DNA from: Paenarthrobacter nitroguajacolicus
GTDB lineage: Bacteria; Actinomycetota; Actinomycetes; Actinomycetales; Micrococcaceae
Direction: 5' to 3'
Assembly (NCBI RefSeq): GCF_007786235.1
Contig: NZ_VNFK01000017.1
Coordinates: 45,563-109,562 of the forward strand
Length of the DNA stretch: 64,000 bases
Shown in pieces: positions 1 through 8,352 of this stretch. The first letter of the stretch is position 1; each line of letters starts with the position of its first letter. A model generated the notes under the pieces. It saw nothing but the letters and a program-made list of their open reading frames with translations, did not search any database and was not told where the DNA came from. Made by a program: the position numbers and the translations under genes.

Positions 1-426
1 GGGATCAGGCTCGGTTCCAAAGCCAAGCTTCCCGCGCTGGTGGGGCGCGCCGTCGACATTGCCGAGGCCCGGCAGCGCGTGGACGAGTCCCGGCTCACCA
101 TGCTGCGCGCCTATGCGGAGACGGACGGTTGCCGCCGCCAGTTCGTGCTGGCCTACTTCGGTGAGGACATGCCGGAGCCCTGCGGCAACTGTGACGCCTG
201 CATTGACGCTGCAAACGACGCCGGCGGACCCGGTTCCACAGAACACCTCGCCTCATCGGACGACGAGACGTTCCCGCTGCAGTCCACCGTGATCCACAAG
301 GAGTGGGGGCAGGGCCTGGTGATGCGTTATGAGGACGATGTCATCACTGTCTTGTTCGAGCAGGAGGGGTACAAGACCCTTTCCCGAACCGCCGTCGTGG
401 AGCATGACCTGCTGAAGCCCGCTTAG
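1..426 (+). CDS. recQ: ATP-dependent DNA helicase RecQ, C-terminal part (partial)
   Basis: The window begins inside this gene; the frame is open from base 1 and ends at a stop at 424-426. The visible 141 residues carry the RecQ zinc-binding subdomain (CRRQFVLAYFGE, then CGNCDAC), which packs against the helicase core of RecQ family 3'-5' DNA helicases. It is followed by a short basic/acidic tail with HKEWGQGLVMRYEDD, of a kind found at the end of actinobacterial RecQ proteins. The ATPase domains lie outside the window. The gene is convergent with the downstream dehydratase gene, and only about 20 bases separate the stops. The call rests on the cysteine motif and its context; nothing looks broken. 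Confidence 0.85.
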   Translation, partial: GIRLGSKAKLPALVGRAVDIAEARQRVDESRLTMLRAYAETDGCRRQFVLAYFGEDMPEPCGNCDACIDAANDAGGPGSTEHLASSDDETFPLQSTVIHKEWGQGLVMRYEDDVITVLFEQEGYKTLSRTAVVEHDLLKPA

Positions 427-447
427 AAGGTACGGACTTGGGATGGT

Positions 448-1386
448 TTACGTGTTCAGCTCCAGCATCAAAGCGGGCAGTTCGTCGGCGAGCTCGCGGG
501 CCAGGAACCCGAGCGGGCCGAGCTTGCTGGCCAACCGGTCTGCAGCGGCTGCGTGAAGATGGGTGCCCCAGCAGGCAGCCTGGGAGTCGCTGGTTCCCCG
601 CGCCCGCAGCCCCGCGATGGCACCCGCCAATACATCCCCACTGCCCGATGTTCCCAACCCGCCGTACCCGGTGGTGATCTTCCACAGCTCAGTGTCCTGA
701 GCTGCTTCGGCTGACGGCCCCGCGATATAGCCCTGGCAACTCACCACTGCATCGAACCGCCGCGCAATGTCCACTACCGCAGTTTCCAGGTCCTCCACGT
801 CGCGGCCCAGCAGGATCCCAGCTTCCGTGGGATTGGGCGTGAGGATCAGGCGGCCCCGCCATGGTCCAAGCCGGTCCTCCACCTTGCCCAGCGCTCCCAA
901 AGCATAGGCGTCCAGAACGACGGCGGCTCCTCCTCCGGCGTCGGTGACACCGGCGGTGACCTCCCGCTCAAGCAGCGCTCGCAGGAGAGCCTCGGCAAGG
1001 TCGAGGTCGTCCAAGCCCGGCCCGATCAGCAGGGCGTCGGCGCGCTCCAAGTACGGCGAGATCCGGTCCAGTCCCTCCCCGGTCACGGAACCGTCGGCGG
1101 TTTCGGGCAGACCCAGGGCGCCGCACTCGGGCAGCGCAACGCCCACCTGCACTGCCGCCGACTCGGCAACAGCCAGGGTAAGTTTTCCGGCCCCCGCACG
1201 AAGCGCCGCGGTACCGGCAAGCAGGGCCGCGCCCGGGGTTGCCCGCGCCCCACCGACAACCAGCACTGCTCCGCGCGAGTACTTGTCATCGCCGGGGGCA
1301 GGCAGCGGCCAGTCCCGCAGCAGCGACGGTGTCACCAAAGTGAGGGCGCTTGAATCACTGGGGGTGGACACTGGCATCCCCCGCAT
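448..1386 (-). CDS. nnrD: ADP-dependent NAD(P)H-hydrate dehydratase (NnrD/YjeF C-terminal family)
   Basis: A ribokinase-like enzyme that uses ADP (or ATP) to dehydrate S-NADHX/NADPHX, repairing damaged nicotinamide cofactors in the cytosol. In the 312-residue product the glycine-rich VLVVGGA is near residue 41, LTPNPTEAG near 182, and the GSGDVLAG signature with its catalytic Asp at about 248-255. The N-terminal epimerase domain (NnrE) found fused in many bacteria is absent, so this is the stand-alone dehydratase. The first ATG (1386) overlaps the 3' end of the upstream phosphatase gene by 32 bases; a second ATG at 1377 is an equally likely start. The overlap suggests cotranscription with the phosphatase. 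Confidence 0.85.
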   Translation of the reverse strand: MRGMPVSTPSDSSALTLVTPSLLRDWPLPAPGDDKYSRGAVLVVGGARATPGAALLAGTAALRAGAGKLTLAVAESAAVQVGVALPECGALGLPETADGSVTGEGLDRISPYLERADALLIGPGLDDLDLAEALLRALLEREVTAGVTDAGGGAAVVLDAYALGALGKVEDRLGPWRGRLILTPNPTEAGILLGRDVEDLETAVVDIARRFDAVVSCQGYIAGPSAEAAQDTELWKITTGYGGLGTSGSGDVLAGAIAGLRARGTSDSQAACWGTHLHAAAADRLASKLGPLGFLARELADELPALMLELNT

Positions 1387-2131
1387 GCTCGGTGACAGTG
1401 ACGCCCTGTTCCGTCAGGTGGTCCGCCACATTGAAGCTCTCCAGCGTCCACGGCCCGGCACCCGATGGACGCACGTACCGGGTGATCGAGGCATTCAAAA
1501 CCGACGTCGTCGCGGCAAGGTCCAGAATCTCCTCTTCGGACATGCCCTCCAAAACGTATCGAACCAGAAGGATCACGGCGTCATGGCAGACCAGCATCAC
1601 TCTTTGCCCCGTTCCCAGGGTGTTGAGTTCGTCCAGGATCGAGCGAAGGCGGAGCGCCACGTCGGCCCACGACTCCCCACCCGGCGGACGGTAGTACAGC
1701 TTGCCCAGCCAGAGTCGACGTTCGGCCTCGTCCGGGTACCGCGTCTCCACGCCCAGCCGGGTCAGCCTGTCCAGGATGCCCAGCTCCCGGTCCCGGAGGC
1801 GTTCGTCGGTGAGTACCTTCACGGGCCAGCCGGCAGCCTCGACGGCGATTTCCGCCGTCTGCCAGGCACGAGCGTAGGGGGAGGAGACCACAGCGTCCGG
1901 CCTGGATTCTGCCGCGATCCGGGCCAATGCTGTCCCCAGGGCCTTGGCCTGCTCCTGCCCGGTGCCTGACAGATTCACGTCGGGGTCCCTGGCCGGAACA
2001 TCGATGATCTCCGCCCCCGCTAGACGTGCTTCAGTTGCAGCTAGGTTGCCTTCGCTCTCACCATGCCTGATCAGCAGCAACTCCACAGCACCGGCCTCCT
2101 GCACCGCGTCTGTCAGCCCGTCCTCGTTCAC
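1355..2131 (-). CDS. Histidine phosphatase family protein (phosphoglycerate mutase-like)
   Basis: A 258-residue member of the histidine phosphatase superfamily. The LLLIRHGESEGN motif at about residues 18-29 supplies the phospho-accepting His and neighbouring Arg. Later motifs VSSPYARAWQTAEI and MLVCHDAVI supply the remaining phosphate pocket and the second His. Substrate cannot be read from sequence; homologues act on phosphosugars, nucleotides or cofactors. The start is GTG, with a GGAGGGG sequence about 10 bases upstream in the reverse direction. It is the promoter-proximal gene of a two-gene leftward unit with the NAD(P)HX dehydratase, which could point to a metabolite-repair role, but that is inference. 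Confidence 0.8.
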   Translation of the reverse strand: MNEDGLTDAVQEAGAVELLLIRHGESEGNLAATEARLAGAEIIDVPARDPDVNLSGTGQEQAKALGTALARIAAESRPDAVVSSPYARAWQTAEIAVEAAGWPVKVLTDERLRDRELGILDRLTRLGVETRYPDEAERRLWLGKLYYRPPGGESWADVALRLRSILDELNTLGTGQRVMLVCHDAVILLVRYVLEGMSEEEILDLAATTSVLNASITRYVRPSGAGPWTLESFNVADHLTEQGVTVTEHAGDASVHPQ

Positions 2132-2264
2132 AAAAGATCACCCCTCCGCGCGCCTTGCCGAATGCAGAACACTACCCACTGAGTACCCACCGGTCCAGAG
2201 AATAAACGCACGACGGCGGTTGGGAACCCTGTCGCCCGGCCCGCCAGTGAAGTAAGTTGCTCGC

Positions 2265-3566
2265 ATGAAGGACACATACCAAGTCATTGTGGTCGGTGCC
2301 GGATTTGCAGGCGTTGCAGCAGCCAAGGAACTTGGCCGCAAAGGCATACGCGTCTTGCTCATCGACTCAAACAACTACCACCAGTTCCAGCCCCTTCTTT
2401 ACCAGGTAGCTACTTCGCAGATCGGGGTCTCGGCGATTGCCCGGCCACTCCGATCCGTATTCCGACGCTTCAAGACGGTCAAAGTTCTCACCGCCAAGGT
2501 GGAGTCCGTGGATGCAGCACAGCGGTCCGTCACGACGGAGGACGGCCAGACCCTGCGGGCGGAGATCCTGGTCATCGCAGTTGGCGCAGTCCCCAATTTC
2601 TTCAACACTCCGGGCGCGGAGGAGTTGGCCTTCCCGCTGTACTCCGTCACCGATGCCACCAGACTTGGCACGGGGCTCACCCGGCTCCTGGACGAGGCCG
2701 ACCGGAACCCTGACATCTTCGTGGACGTGGTGGTGGTGGGAGGTGGTCCCACGGGTGTTGAGACTGCCGGAGCAATGGCTGAGAACGTCAAATACGTGGT
2801 GCGGAAGTACTTCTCCCCGGAGCTCGCAGCGCGGTGCCGCGTGCATTTGGTAGACATGGTGCCCAGCGTCCTGAATATGTTCTCGTCGAAGTCCCAGAAG
2901 TATGCAACTGAGCATTTAAAGAAGGTCGGTGTTCAACTGCATATGGGAGTGGGCGTCACCGAGGTTCGGGAGGACGGCGTGACCCTGGCAGACGGGAGTT
3001 CCGTACCGGGACAGATCGTCGTGTGGGCTGGCGGCCTGAAAGCGGGCGATATTATTGCCGGCTCGGGGCTGACCCAAGGGCGAGGTGGTCGCATCGATGT
3101 TCACCCGGATCTCACCGCGCCGGACGTCGAGGGCGTGTATGTGATCGGCGATGCTGCCAACATCACTGATTCCACCGGGGCAAAATTGCCTCAGTTGGGT
3201 TCGGTCGCTCAACAAGCAGGGAAATGGGCTGCCACCAACATCCTCGCGGACCTCAGCGGGGGCACCCGCATGCCATTCCGATACCTCGACAAGGGCTACA
3301 TGGCGATGGTCGGACGAGGTGCTGCTGTGGCGGAACTTGGCCGCAAACGCCTCCAGCTTCAGGGGATTTTCGCCTTTTTGTCCTGGCTCCTGGTCCACCT
3401 CGCACTGTTGTCCGGACTCCAGCAAAAGGTACGTGCATTGTTCTCCTGGCTCAACGGTTACATCCTGCACAGCCCTGCCCAGGTGGTGGTGAGCGGGCCC
3501 ATGGAGAAAGAACCGCCCGCGCCGGAGGAAACGGGAATCAGGGGGCTGCCTGACCCGCGTCTATAG
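2265..3566 (+). CDS. ndh: Type II NADH dehydrogenase (NAD(P)/FAD-dependent oxidoreductase)
   Basis: A 433-residue flavoprotein expected to oxidise NADH and reduce menaquinone at the inner face of the membrane without pumping protons. The FAD-binding Rossmann motif GAGFAG is at residues 11-16, the NADH-binding motif GGGPTG at 159-164, and the conserved YVIGDAAN late in the protein. The C-terminal third includes a hydrophobic stretch (IFAFLSWLLVHLALLSGLQQ) typical of membrane attachment in this family. Transcribed alone, divergent from the phosphatase gene. Its 3' end overlaps the convergent BKACE-type gene by 29 bases. The ATG has only a weak ribosome binding site. Confidence 0.85.
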   Translation: MKDTYQVIVVGAGFAGVAAAKELGRKGIRVLLIDSNNYHQFQPLLYQVATSQIGVSAIARPLRSVFRRFKTVKVLTAKVESVDAAQRSVTTEDGQTLRAEILVIAVGAVPNFFNTPGAEELAFPLYSVTDATRLGTGLTRLLDEADRNPDIFVDVVVVGGGPTGVETAGAMAENVKYVVRKYFSPELAARCRVHLVDMVPSVLNMFSSKSQKYATEHLKKVGVQLHMGVGVTEVREDGVTLADGSSVPGQIVVWAGGLKAGDIIAGSGLTQGRGGRIDVHPDLTAPDVEGVYVIGDAANITDSTGAKLPQLGSVAQQAGKWAATNILADLSGGTRMPFRYLDKGYMAMVGRGAAVAELGRKRLQLQGIFAFLSWLLVHLALLSGLQQKVRALFSWLNGYILHSPAQVVVSGPMEKEPPAPEETGIRGLPDPRL

Positions 3567-4284
3567 CGTTGGCGGCAGCAGCAACAAGCTGGGCATTTCC
3601 CGTGGCCAGTGTCCCGTCCGGCAACAGGAGTGTGTCCTCCAACCCGATACGTGAGTCCAGACCCCATCGAGCAGCAAGGCCCAATGCCGGCCACGCCGAA
3701 CGATCCTCACCGTGAAGCAGAATAGGCGTGGTCCCAGCGCGTGTGCGTGCGAATGCCACCAGGCTTTCAGCTTCCGCCGTCACATTCTCAGCGGGGATGT
3801 CTTGGATTTCCACCAGGACCCTCAGGCACTTGTTGTGCAGTGGCGATGCAGCCCATTGACGTGCGCCCTCCGCATGCCAGATGCCGGCTTCGATCCCGAT
3901 TCCCCGCGCGTGAAGGGCACGGGCCACATCTTCTGCGCCGTGTTCATGCCAGTTCACGGAGGCGAAATCGGGTAGTTCAACCCACGACTCGATCATCTTC
4001 AAACGTGTTGCTGGGTCAGGCACGATCCAGGCGCCCGTGGTCACGCCCAAGGGAATACCCGGGCACGCTGCACGAAGGGCTTTCAGCCAAGAAGCCACGT
4101 GGCGTGCTTCCAGGCTGTCTTCGCCTCGATGATTCTTCGGATGGACGTGCAAGGACTGGGCGCCCGCCGCTGCAGCTTCCGCCGCTTCGTGGGCAAAATC
4201 AACCGGATGCGCCGTCAGGCGAGGGTGTTCGGCTACGGGGCGGTCACCGTTGAGGCAAGCCTGGAGCAACACTCGTGTCCTCAT
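3538..4284 (-). CDS. BKACE family protein (3-keto-5-aminohexanoate cleavage enzyme-like, DUF849)
   Basis: A 248-residue TIM-barrel protein of the beta-keto acid cleavage enzyme family, which condenses beta-keto acids with acetyl-CoA using a divalent metal. Recognisable pieces are RTRVLLQACLNG at the N-terminus, the metal-site LHVHPKNHRGED, VNWHEHGAED, and GLEDTLLLPDG near the C-terminus. Substrate is not predictable because the family is very diverse. The reading frame could be extended upstream to 4317, but ATG 4284 matches the family's MRTRV-type start and keeps clear of the divergent gene's ribosome binding site. Its 3' end overlaps ndh. Confidence 0.75.
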   Translation of the reverse strand: MRTRVLLQACLNGDRPVAEHPRLTAHPVDFAHEAAEAAAAGAQSLHVHPKNHRGEDSLEARHVASWLKALRAACPGIPLGVTTGAWIVPDPATRLKMIESWVELPDFASVNWHEHGAEDVARALHARGIGIEAGIWHAEGARQWAASPLHNKCLRVLVEIQDIPAENVTAEAESLVAFARTRAGTTPILLHGEDRSAWPALGLAARWGLDSRIGLEDTLLLPDGTLATGNAQLVAAAANAIDAGQAAP

Positions 4285-4325
4285 GCTGGGAAGATAGCAG
4301 GAGGAACCCGGAAACAAGGAGCATC

Positions 4326-4787
4326 ATGACACTCAAAGAACGCTTGAAAGCTGACGTCGTCGACCATATGAAGGCCGGCAATAAAATCGCGTTGACCACT
4401 GTGCGTAATGTGTTGGGCGAGATCACTACCCGGGAGAAATCAGGCAAGACACCGGTGGAACTCGACGATGCGCAGGTGACGTCGCTGCTCCAGAAGGAGG
4501 CTGCCAAGCGCCGGGACACCGCCCGCATCTACACGGAAGCCGGAGAAGCTGACCGTGCTGCGGCCGAAGTCGCAGAGGCGGAAATCATCGAGGCTTACCT
4601 CCCCAAGGCGCTCACCCGCGAAGAGGTGGAAGCGATCGTGGACCAGGCCATCGCTGCGTTGAAGGCCGACGGGCAGGAACTCTCCATGCGTTCCATTGGT
4701 GCCGTCATGAAGCCGGTCACTGCCAAGGTGGCAGGTCGTTTCGATGGCAAGACCGTCAGCGAGATTGTTCGCGGACGCCTGGCCTGA
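4326..4787 (+). CDS. GatB/YqeY domain-containing protein
   Basis: A 153-residue helical protein of the GatB/YqeY family, related to the tRNA-binding tail of the GatB amidotransferase subunit. The start MTLKERLKADVVDHMKAG, the central LQKEAAKRRD and EAEIIEAYLPKALT, and the C-terminal SIGAVMKPVTAKVAGRFDGK are all family hallmarks. An AAGGAG sequence lies 5 bases before ATG 4326, which selects this start over an in-frame ATG 17 codons upstream. Stand-alone YqeY proteins have no firmly assigned role beyond a suspected tRNA link. Divergent from the BKACE-type gene. Confidence 0.85.
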   Translation: MTLKERLKADVVDHMKAGNKIALTTVRNVLGEITTREKSGKTPVELDDAQVTSLLQKEAAKRRDTARIYTEAGEADRAAAEVAEAEIIEAYLPKALTREEVEAIVDQAIAALKADGQELSMRSIGAVMKPVTAKVAGRFDGKTVSEIVRGRLA

Positions 4788-4810
4788 TTATTACCAGTTG
4801 CATCAGCGAC

Positions 4811-5542
4811 TTAGCTGAGCCCAAGCAGCCGCCGCAAAGTGTCAGCGTTCCGCACGGCGTTGCCGCCGCCGTCGTTGTTGAAGTAGGCGTATACGTCCTT
4901 GCCGGACCCGCTCCACTCGCGAATCCGGTCAGCCCACCAGCGTAGATCGTCGTCCGAATAGGAGCCGCCGTAAAGATGCTGGTGGTCCGGGCCGTGCAGT
5001 CGAACATAGACGAACGGCGCGGTGGCCCGCAGGATGCAGGGCAGGTTGGCGCCACTCATGATGCAGTAGGCCGCCCCGTGGCGTTCCAGCAGTGAATACA
5101 CATCGGGGTGGTCCCAACTGTCATGCCGGAACTCAACGGCAACGCGGATCCAGTGGGGCAAGGCGGCCAGGAAGTAGTCCAAACGGGCGTCGTCGCGGGC
5201 AAAACCGGGTGGGAGCTGGACCAGCAGCACGGCACGTTTGTCGCCAAGTTCGTGCCAGCAGCGGATGATCCGTTCCACCCACACCTCCGGACCGTAGAGC
5301 TTCTTGGCGTGCGTGAGTCCCCTTGGCGCTTTGACGGACATGGCAAAGCCCGCGGGTAGGCGGTCTCGCCAACTCGCAAATGAAGTGTCCCGGGGCCAAC
5401 GATAAAAGCTCGCGTTGAGCTCCACCGTGTTGAACCTGGCCACGTATTGGGCCAGGCGCTTCGAAGCCGGAAGCCCCGGCGGGTAGAGCACATTTTCCCA
5501 GTGGTCGTAGCTCCAACCCGACGTACCGATGTGGATGCCCAT
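4811..5542 (-). CDS. DUF72 domain-containing protein
   Basis: A 243-residue DUF72 protein (TIM-barrel fold, YecE-like). The family signature is plain: HIGTSGWSYDHW at the N-terminus, NTVELNASFYRWP, FAMSVKAPRGLTH, and the C-terminal VYAYFNNDGGGNAVRNA. The biochemical role of the family is not established. It is convergent with the YqeY-type gene, with 23 bases between the stops, and probably transcribed alone. Confidence 0.85.
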   Translation of the reverse strand: MGIHIGTSGWSYDHWENVLYPPGLPASKRLAQYVARFNTVELNASFYRWPRDTSFASWRDRLPAGFAMSVKAPRGLTHAKKLYGPEVWVERIIRCWHELGDKRAVLLVQLPPGFARDDARLDYFLAALPHWIRVAVEFRHDSWDHPDVYSLLERHGAAYCIMSGANLPCILRATAPFVYVRLHGPDHQHLYGGSYSDDDLRWWADRIREWSGSGKDVYAYFNNDGGGNAVRNADTLRRLLGLS

Positions 5543-5583
5543 GCTGTGAATGTACCCCGGCCGGATGGTCGCTAACGGAAGGG

Positions 5584-5814
5584 CTACTGCTGGTGGGCTG
5601 TCCTCGCCATCAACGCCTGGAGATCTTCGGCCACCTTGGCGACTTCGCGCTGCCGGGCGCTGTGCGTTGGGTTGGAACTGGGTTTGGCACTGCGCGTTGC
5701 CGGGTGTGCCTGCCGTCGGGTTGTGTGGGCCGGGCGGCGGAGCTGGGGATCGCGCGAGGGCGCGTCGACAGTGACGGCTCCTTGCAGGGGATCGTGGAAG
5801 AGTGGGAGGTTCAT
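5584..5814 (-). CDS. Possible small protein, unknown function
   Basis: The 373-base interval between the DUF72 and MarR genes contains one plausible short leftward frame of 76 residues starting MNLPLFHDPLQG and ending with a helical stretch (ARQREVAKVAEDLQALMA). The N-terminal half is proline/arginine rich. No domain is recognised. A weak GGGAAG lies just before the ATG. A longer in-frame start upstream would run into the MarR gene. It may be real because the C-terminal helix looks protein-like, but the interval could equally be noncoding. Confidence 0.35.
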   Translation of the reverse strand: MNLPLFHDPLQGAVTVDAPSRDPQLRRPAHTTRRQAHPATRSAKPSSNPTHSARQREVAKVAEDLQALMARTAHQQ

Positions 5815-5915
5815 ACTTCCCGATCCTGACAGATGCGCCGCCATGCCGGTATGGACAGGTGCATACGCCGGTACTGCGCGGCTGTGCAGATGTCCATCCG
5901 GACCGCGGCAGGAAG

Positions 5916-6374
5916 CTAGCCCCAGAGGGCCTTCTTCAGCAGGGCTCTTAGCTGGGCATTCTCGTCTTCGCTGAGTCCGGCGAGTTGCGTCTGCTCGCAC
6001 ACTTCAAGCGCCGCCCGCGCCTTGTTGTGGATCCTGCGGCCCTCGGCGGTGGAGACGATGATTTTCGCGCGCCGGTCTTGCTTGCCCTGGGCTCGTTTGA
6101 CCAGGCCGCGGTGTTCAAGGTCGTCCACCAGGCTGACCACTTGGCTGGGGTCCAGGCTGAGGAAGTCGGCGAGCTCGCGCTGCGTCGGTTCCAGCCCGCT
6201 GCAGGCGAGTGTCAGCACGGAGAAGGACCGCTCCCGGAGGCCGTAGTCCGCCAGCGCCTTGTTGTTCAGCAGTGAGCCCGTGGCATGCAGCTTGGCCAGC
6301 AGCAGGCCCACGTCGTTGCCGATTTTGGCCTCGGCCAGGCGCGGGGTTTCCACTTCGGTGCTTTGCGGGCCCAT
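5916..6374 (-). CDS. MarR family transcriptional regulator
   Basis: A 152-residue winged-helix regulator. The recognition helix region reads TQRELADFLSLDPSQVVSLV and is followed by the wing KRAQGKQDRRAKIIVST, both standard for MarR proteins, which dimerise and release DNA on binding small carboxylic or phenolic ligands. The start is taken at ATG 6374 (MGPQSTEV); an ATG 27 bases upstream is possible. The gene is divergent from the SDR-to-CoA-ligase operon, so it is the likely repressor of that pathway, sensing its substrate or a CoA ester. This is inference from position. Confidence 0.85.
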   Translation of the reverse strand: MGPQSTEVETPRLAEAKIGNDVGLLLAKLHATGSLLNNKALADYGLRERSFSVLTLACSGLEPTQRELADFLSLDPSQVVSLVDDLEHRGLVKRAQGKQDRRAKIIVSTAEGRRIHNKARAALEVCEQTQLAGLSEDENAQLRALLKKALWG

Positions 6375-6413
6375 GACAACTCCAATAGTAATGAAAAACA
6401 ATCGTTGACTTTT

Positions 6414-6436
6414 TCAATGATCCGTATTCTCATTGA
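6414..6436. promoter_or_regulatory. Inverted repeat, probable MarR operator
   Basis: TCAATGA and TCATTGA form a perfect 7-base inverted repeat separated by 9 bases, nested in a wider ATGATC/GATCAT symmetry (6417-6440). It lies between the divergent MarR gene and the SDR operon, just after a TTGACT at 6405-6410. AT-rich near-palindromes in a divergent gap are typical MarR targets. Site assignment is inference. Confidence 0.5.
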
Positions 6437-6513
6437 TCATGACAAGGATCTCACGCCGCAGTGGGATCGGCCCCACCGGCTCCGGCCGGTTACTGCATGC
6501 GAAGGAGCACGCC

Positions 6514-7458
6514 ATGAGCTTGAACGGCAAGGTTGCAATCGTCACCGGGAGTGGACAGGGTCTTGGCCTCGCTTACGCGAGGGAACTCGCCCGCCACGGT
6601 GCCGCCGTCGTGATCAACGACGTGAACGCCGAGACCGCAGCGCAAGCAGTCGCGCAGATTGAGGCCGACGGCGGACGGGCCACCGCCGTCGTCGTTCCAG
6701 TGGGCACCACGGACGCAGCCAAGGCGCTGGTTGCCGGCGCCGTTGAGGCGTTCGGTCGGCTGGACATCCTGGTCACCAACGCCGGCATCCTCCGCGATAA
6801 GAGCCTGTTGAAGATGACCGACGAGGACTTCGACCTGGTGATCAACGTCCACTTGAAGGGTACGTTCACCTGCGTTCGTGAAGCCTTCGCGTACTTCAAG
6901 GAAAACAACGTCGCGGGCCGCATCATCACCATCGGCTCGCCCACCGGCCAGCGCGGCAACTTCGGGCAGAGCAACTACGCGGCTGCCAAGGCCGGGATCG
7001 TGGGCATGGTCCGGACCTGGGCTTTGGAGATGAAGAGGGCCGGCGTGACGGTGAACTCCGTGATCCCCGTGGCTGCCACTGCCATGACCAAGACGGTCCC
7101 GTACTTCCAGAAAGCCGTCGAAGCCGACGAACGTGGCGAGGCCATGCCGTCCTTCTTCCGGCACGACCTCGGTTTCGGAACGGCCGACGACGTCGCTGGG
7201 CTCATTGCCTTCCTCGCCTCTGACGAAGCTGCCGGCATTACCGGCCAGGCGGTCGGCGCCGGTGGTGACCGGCTTCAGGTCTGGACGCACCCGACGGCGG
7301 CGAGCACGGAGTACCGCGACGGCGGCTGGAGCTACGAAGCGCTCCGCGAAAACGCTGGGTCCCTCTTCGGGCCGGACACGTTGCAGAGCTACGGTGAGGA
7401 ATTCCTGCCCCTGCCTGCGGAACTGCAGCCCGAGCCGGCCAAGGCTGAGGCCCGCTGA
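6514..7458 (+). CDS. SDR family NAD(P)-dependent oxidoreductase (3-hydroxyacyl-CoA dehydrogenase-like)
   Basis: A 314-residue short-chain dehydrogenase. The cofactor motif TGSGQGLG is at about residues 11-18, NAG follows, and the catalytic Ser (IGSPTG) and YAAAK are in place. Beyond the usual 250-residue SDR core there is a C-terminal extension (QVWTHPTAASTEYRDGGW) resembling the dehydrogenase domain of eukaryotic multifunctional enzyme type 2, which oxidises 3-hydroxyacyl-CoA. GAAGGAG at 6501-6507 fixes ATG 6514. First gene of the operon; with the MaoC hydratase, acyl-CoA dehydrogenase and CoA ligase it would perform the third step of a beta-oxidation round. Confidence 0.8.
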   Translation: MSLNGKVAIVTGSGQGLGLAYARELARHGAAVVINDVNAETAAQAVAQIEADGGRATAVVVPVGTTDAAKALVAGAVEAFGRLDILVTNAGILRDKSLLKMTDEDFDLVINVHLKGTFTCVREAFAYFKENNVAGRIITIGSPTGQRGNFGQSNYAAAKAGIVGMVRTWALEMKRAGVTVNSVIPVAATAMTKTVPYFQKAVEADERGEAMPSFFRHDLGFGTADDVAGLIAFLASDEAAGITGQAVGAGGDRLQVWTHPTAASTEYRDGGWSYEALRENAGSLFGPDTLQSYGEEFLPLPAELQPEPAKAEAR

Positions 7459-7460
7459 TC

Positions 7461-8351
7461 ATGGCCGACCGTTACGAGCTGGGCATCGACGCCGCTGCCC
7501 TTGATGCGATCGACATGCACGTCCACCTCGAAGTGGACAGCTGCGGCCACGGCTCGCTCCCGGATGCCCTGACCGAAGCCTCGGCCAAGTACTTCAAAGC
7601 CGAGGACAGGACACCGTCCCTGGACAGGATCGCCGAGGTGTACCGCGAACTGAACATGGCCGCCGTCGTCTTTACCGTCGATGCCCGCACGCAGCTCAAG
7701 CACGAACCCAACAGCATCCCGGAGCTGATCGCAGGGGCTGCCCGGAACAATGATGTGCTGATTCCGTTCGGCAGCGTGGACCCGCGGACGGGGGAGGACG
7801 CGATCGCCGGGGCCAAGCACCAGGCCGTTGAGCTCGGTGCCCGCGGGTTCAAGTTCCACCCCTCGCTGCAAGGCTTCGATCCGTCCAATGAGCGGTTCTA
7901 TCCGCTCTGGGAGACGCTCCAGGAGCTGGGACTGCCCTGCATTTTCCACACCGGCCAGAACGGTATGGGTGCCGGGCTTCCCGGCGGGTACGGCATCAAG
8001 CTGGCGTACTCGAACCCGCTCTTGCTCGACGCCGTGGCGGCTGATTTCCCGGGCCTGCAGATCGTCATGGCCCATCCTTCGGTGCCGTGGCAGGACGAGG
8101 CGAACTCGATAGCGACGCACAAATCGAACGTGTTCATAGACCTGTCCGGATGGTCGCCCAAGTACTTCCCGGAATCGCTGGTTCGGCTGTCCAATTCGGT
8201 GCTGCAGGACAAGGTCCTGTTCGGCACGGACTTCCCGCTGATCACCCCGCAAAAGTGGATGGGGGCGTTCGCGGACCTGCCCCTTAAGGACGAAGTCCGC
8301 TCGAAGATCCTCAAGGACAACGCGGCGCGGTTGCTGGGGTTGGGTGGTTGA
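7461..8351 (+). CDS. Amidohydrolase family protein (amidohydrolase_2, decarboxylase/hydrolase type)
   Basis: A 296-residue metal-dependent TIM-barrel protein. The N-terminal metal motif is DMHVHLE, a second region reads GARGFKFHPSLQGFD, then CIFHTGQNG and MAHPSVPWQDE, and the conserved acidic residue lies in LFGTDFPLITP. These are the signatures of the ACMSD/gamma-resorcylate decarboxylase-type amidohydrolases, which either decarboxylate aromatic acids or hydrolyse ring compounds. It starts 2 bases after the SDR stop and ends 1 base before the acyl-CoA dehydrogenase ATG, so it is tightly coupled within the operon. The actual reaction is unknown; a ring-opening or decarboxylation step feeding the CoA pathway is a reasonable guess. 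Confidence 0.75.
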   Translation: MADRYELGIDAAALDAIDMHVHLEVDSCGHGSLPDALTEASAKYFKAEDRTPSLDRIAEVYRELNMAAVVFTVDARTQLKHEPNSIPELIAGAARNNDVLIPFGSVDPRTGEDAIAGAKHQAVELGARGFKFHPSLQGFDPSNERFYPLWETLQELGLPCIFHTGQNGMGAGLPGGYGIKLAYSNPLLLDAVAADFPGLQIVMAHPSVPWQDEANSIATHKSNVFIDLSGWSPKYFPESLVRLSNSVLQDKVLFGTDFPLITPQKWMGAFADLPLKDEVRSKILKDNAARLLGLGG

Positions 8352-8352
8352 G

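Noticed and set aside
3458..3694. Frames antisense to ndh and the BKACE-type gene
   Set aside because: Shadows of well-conserved proteins in the opposite frames.
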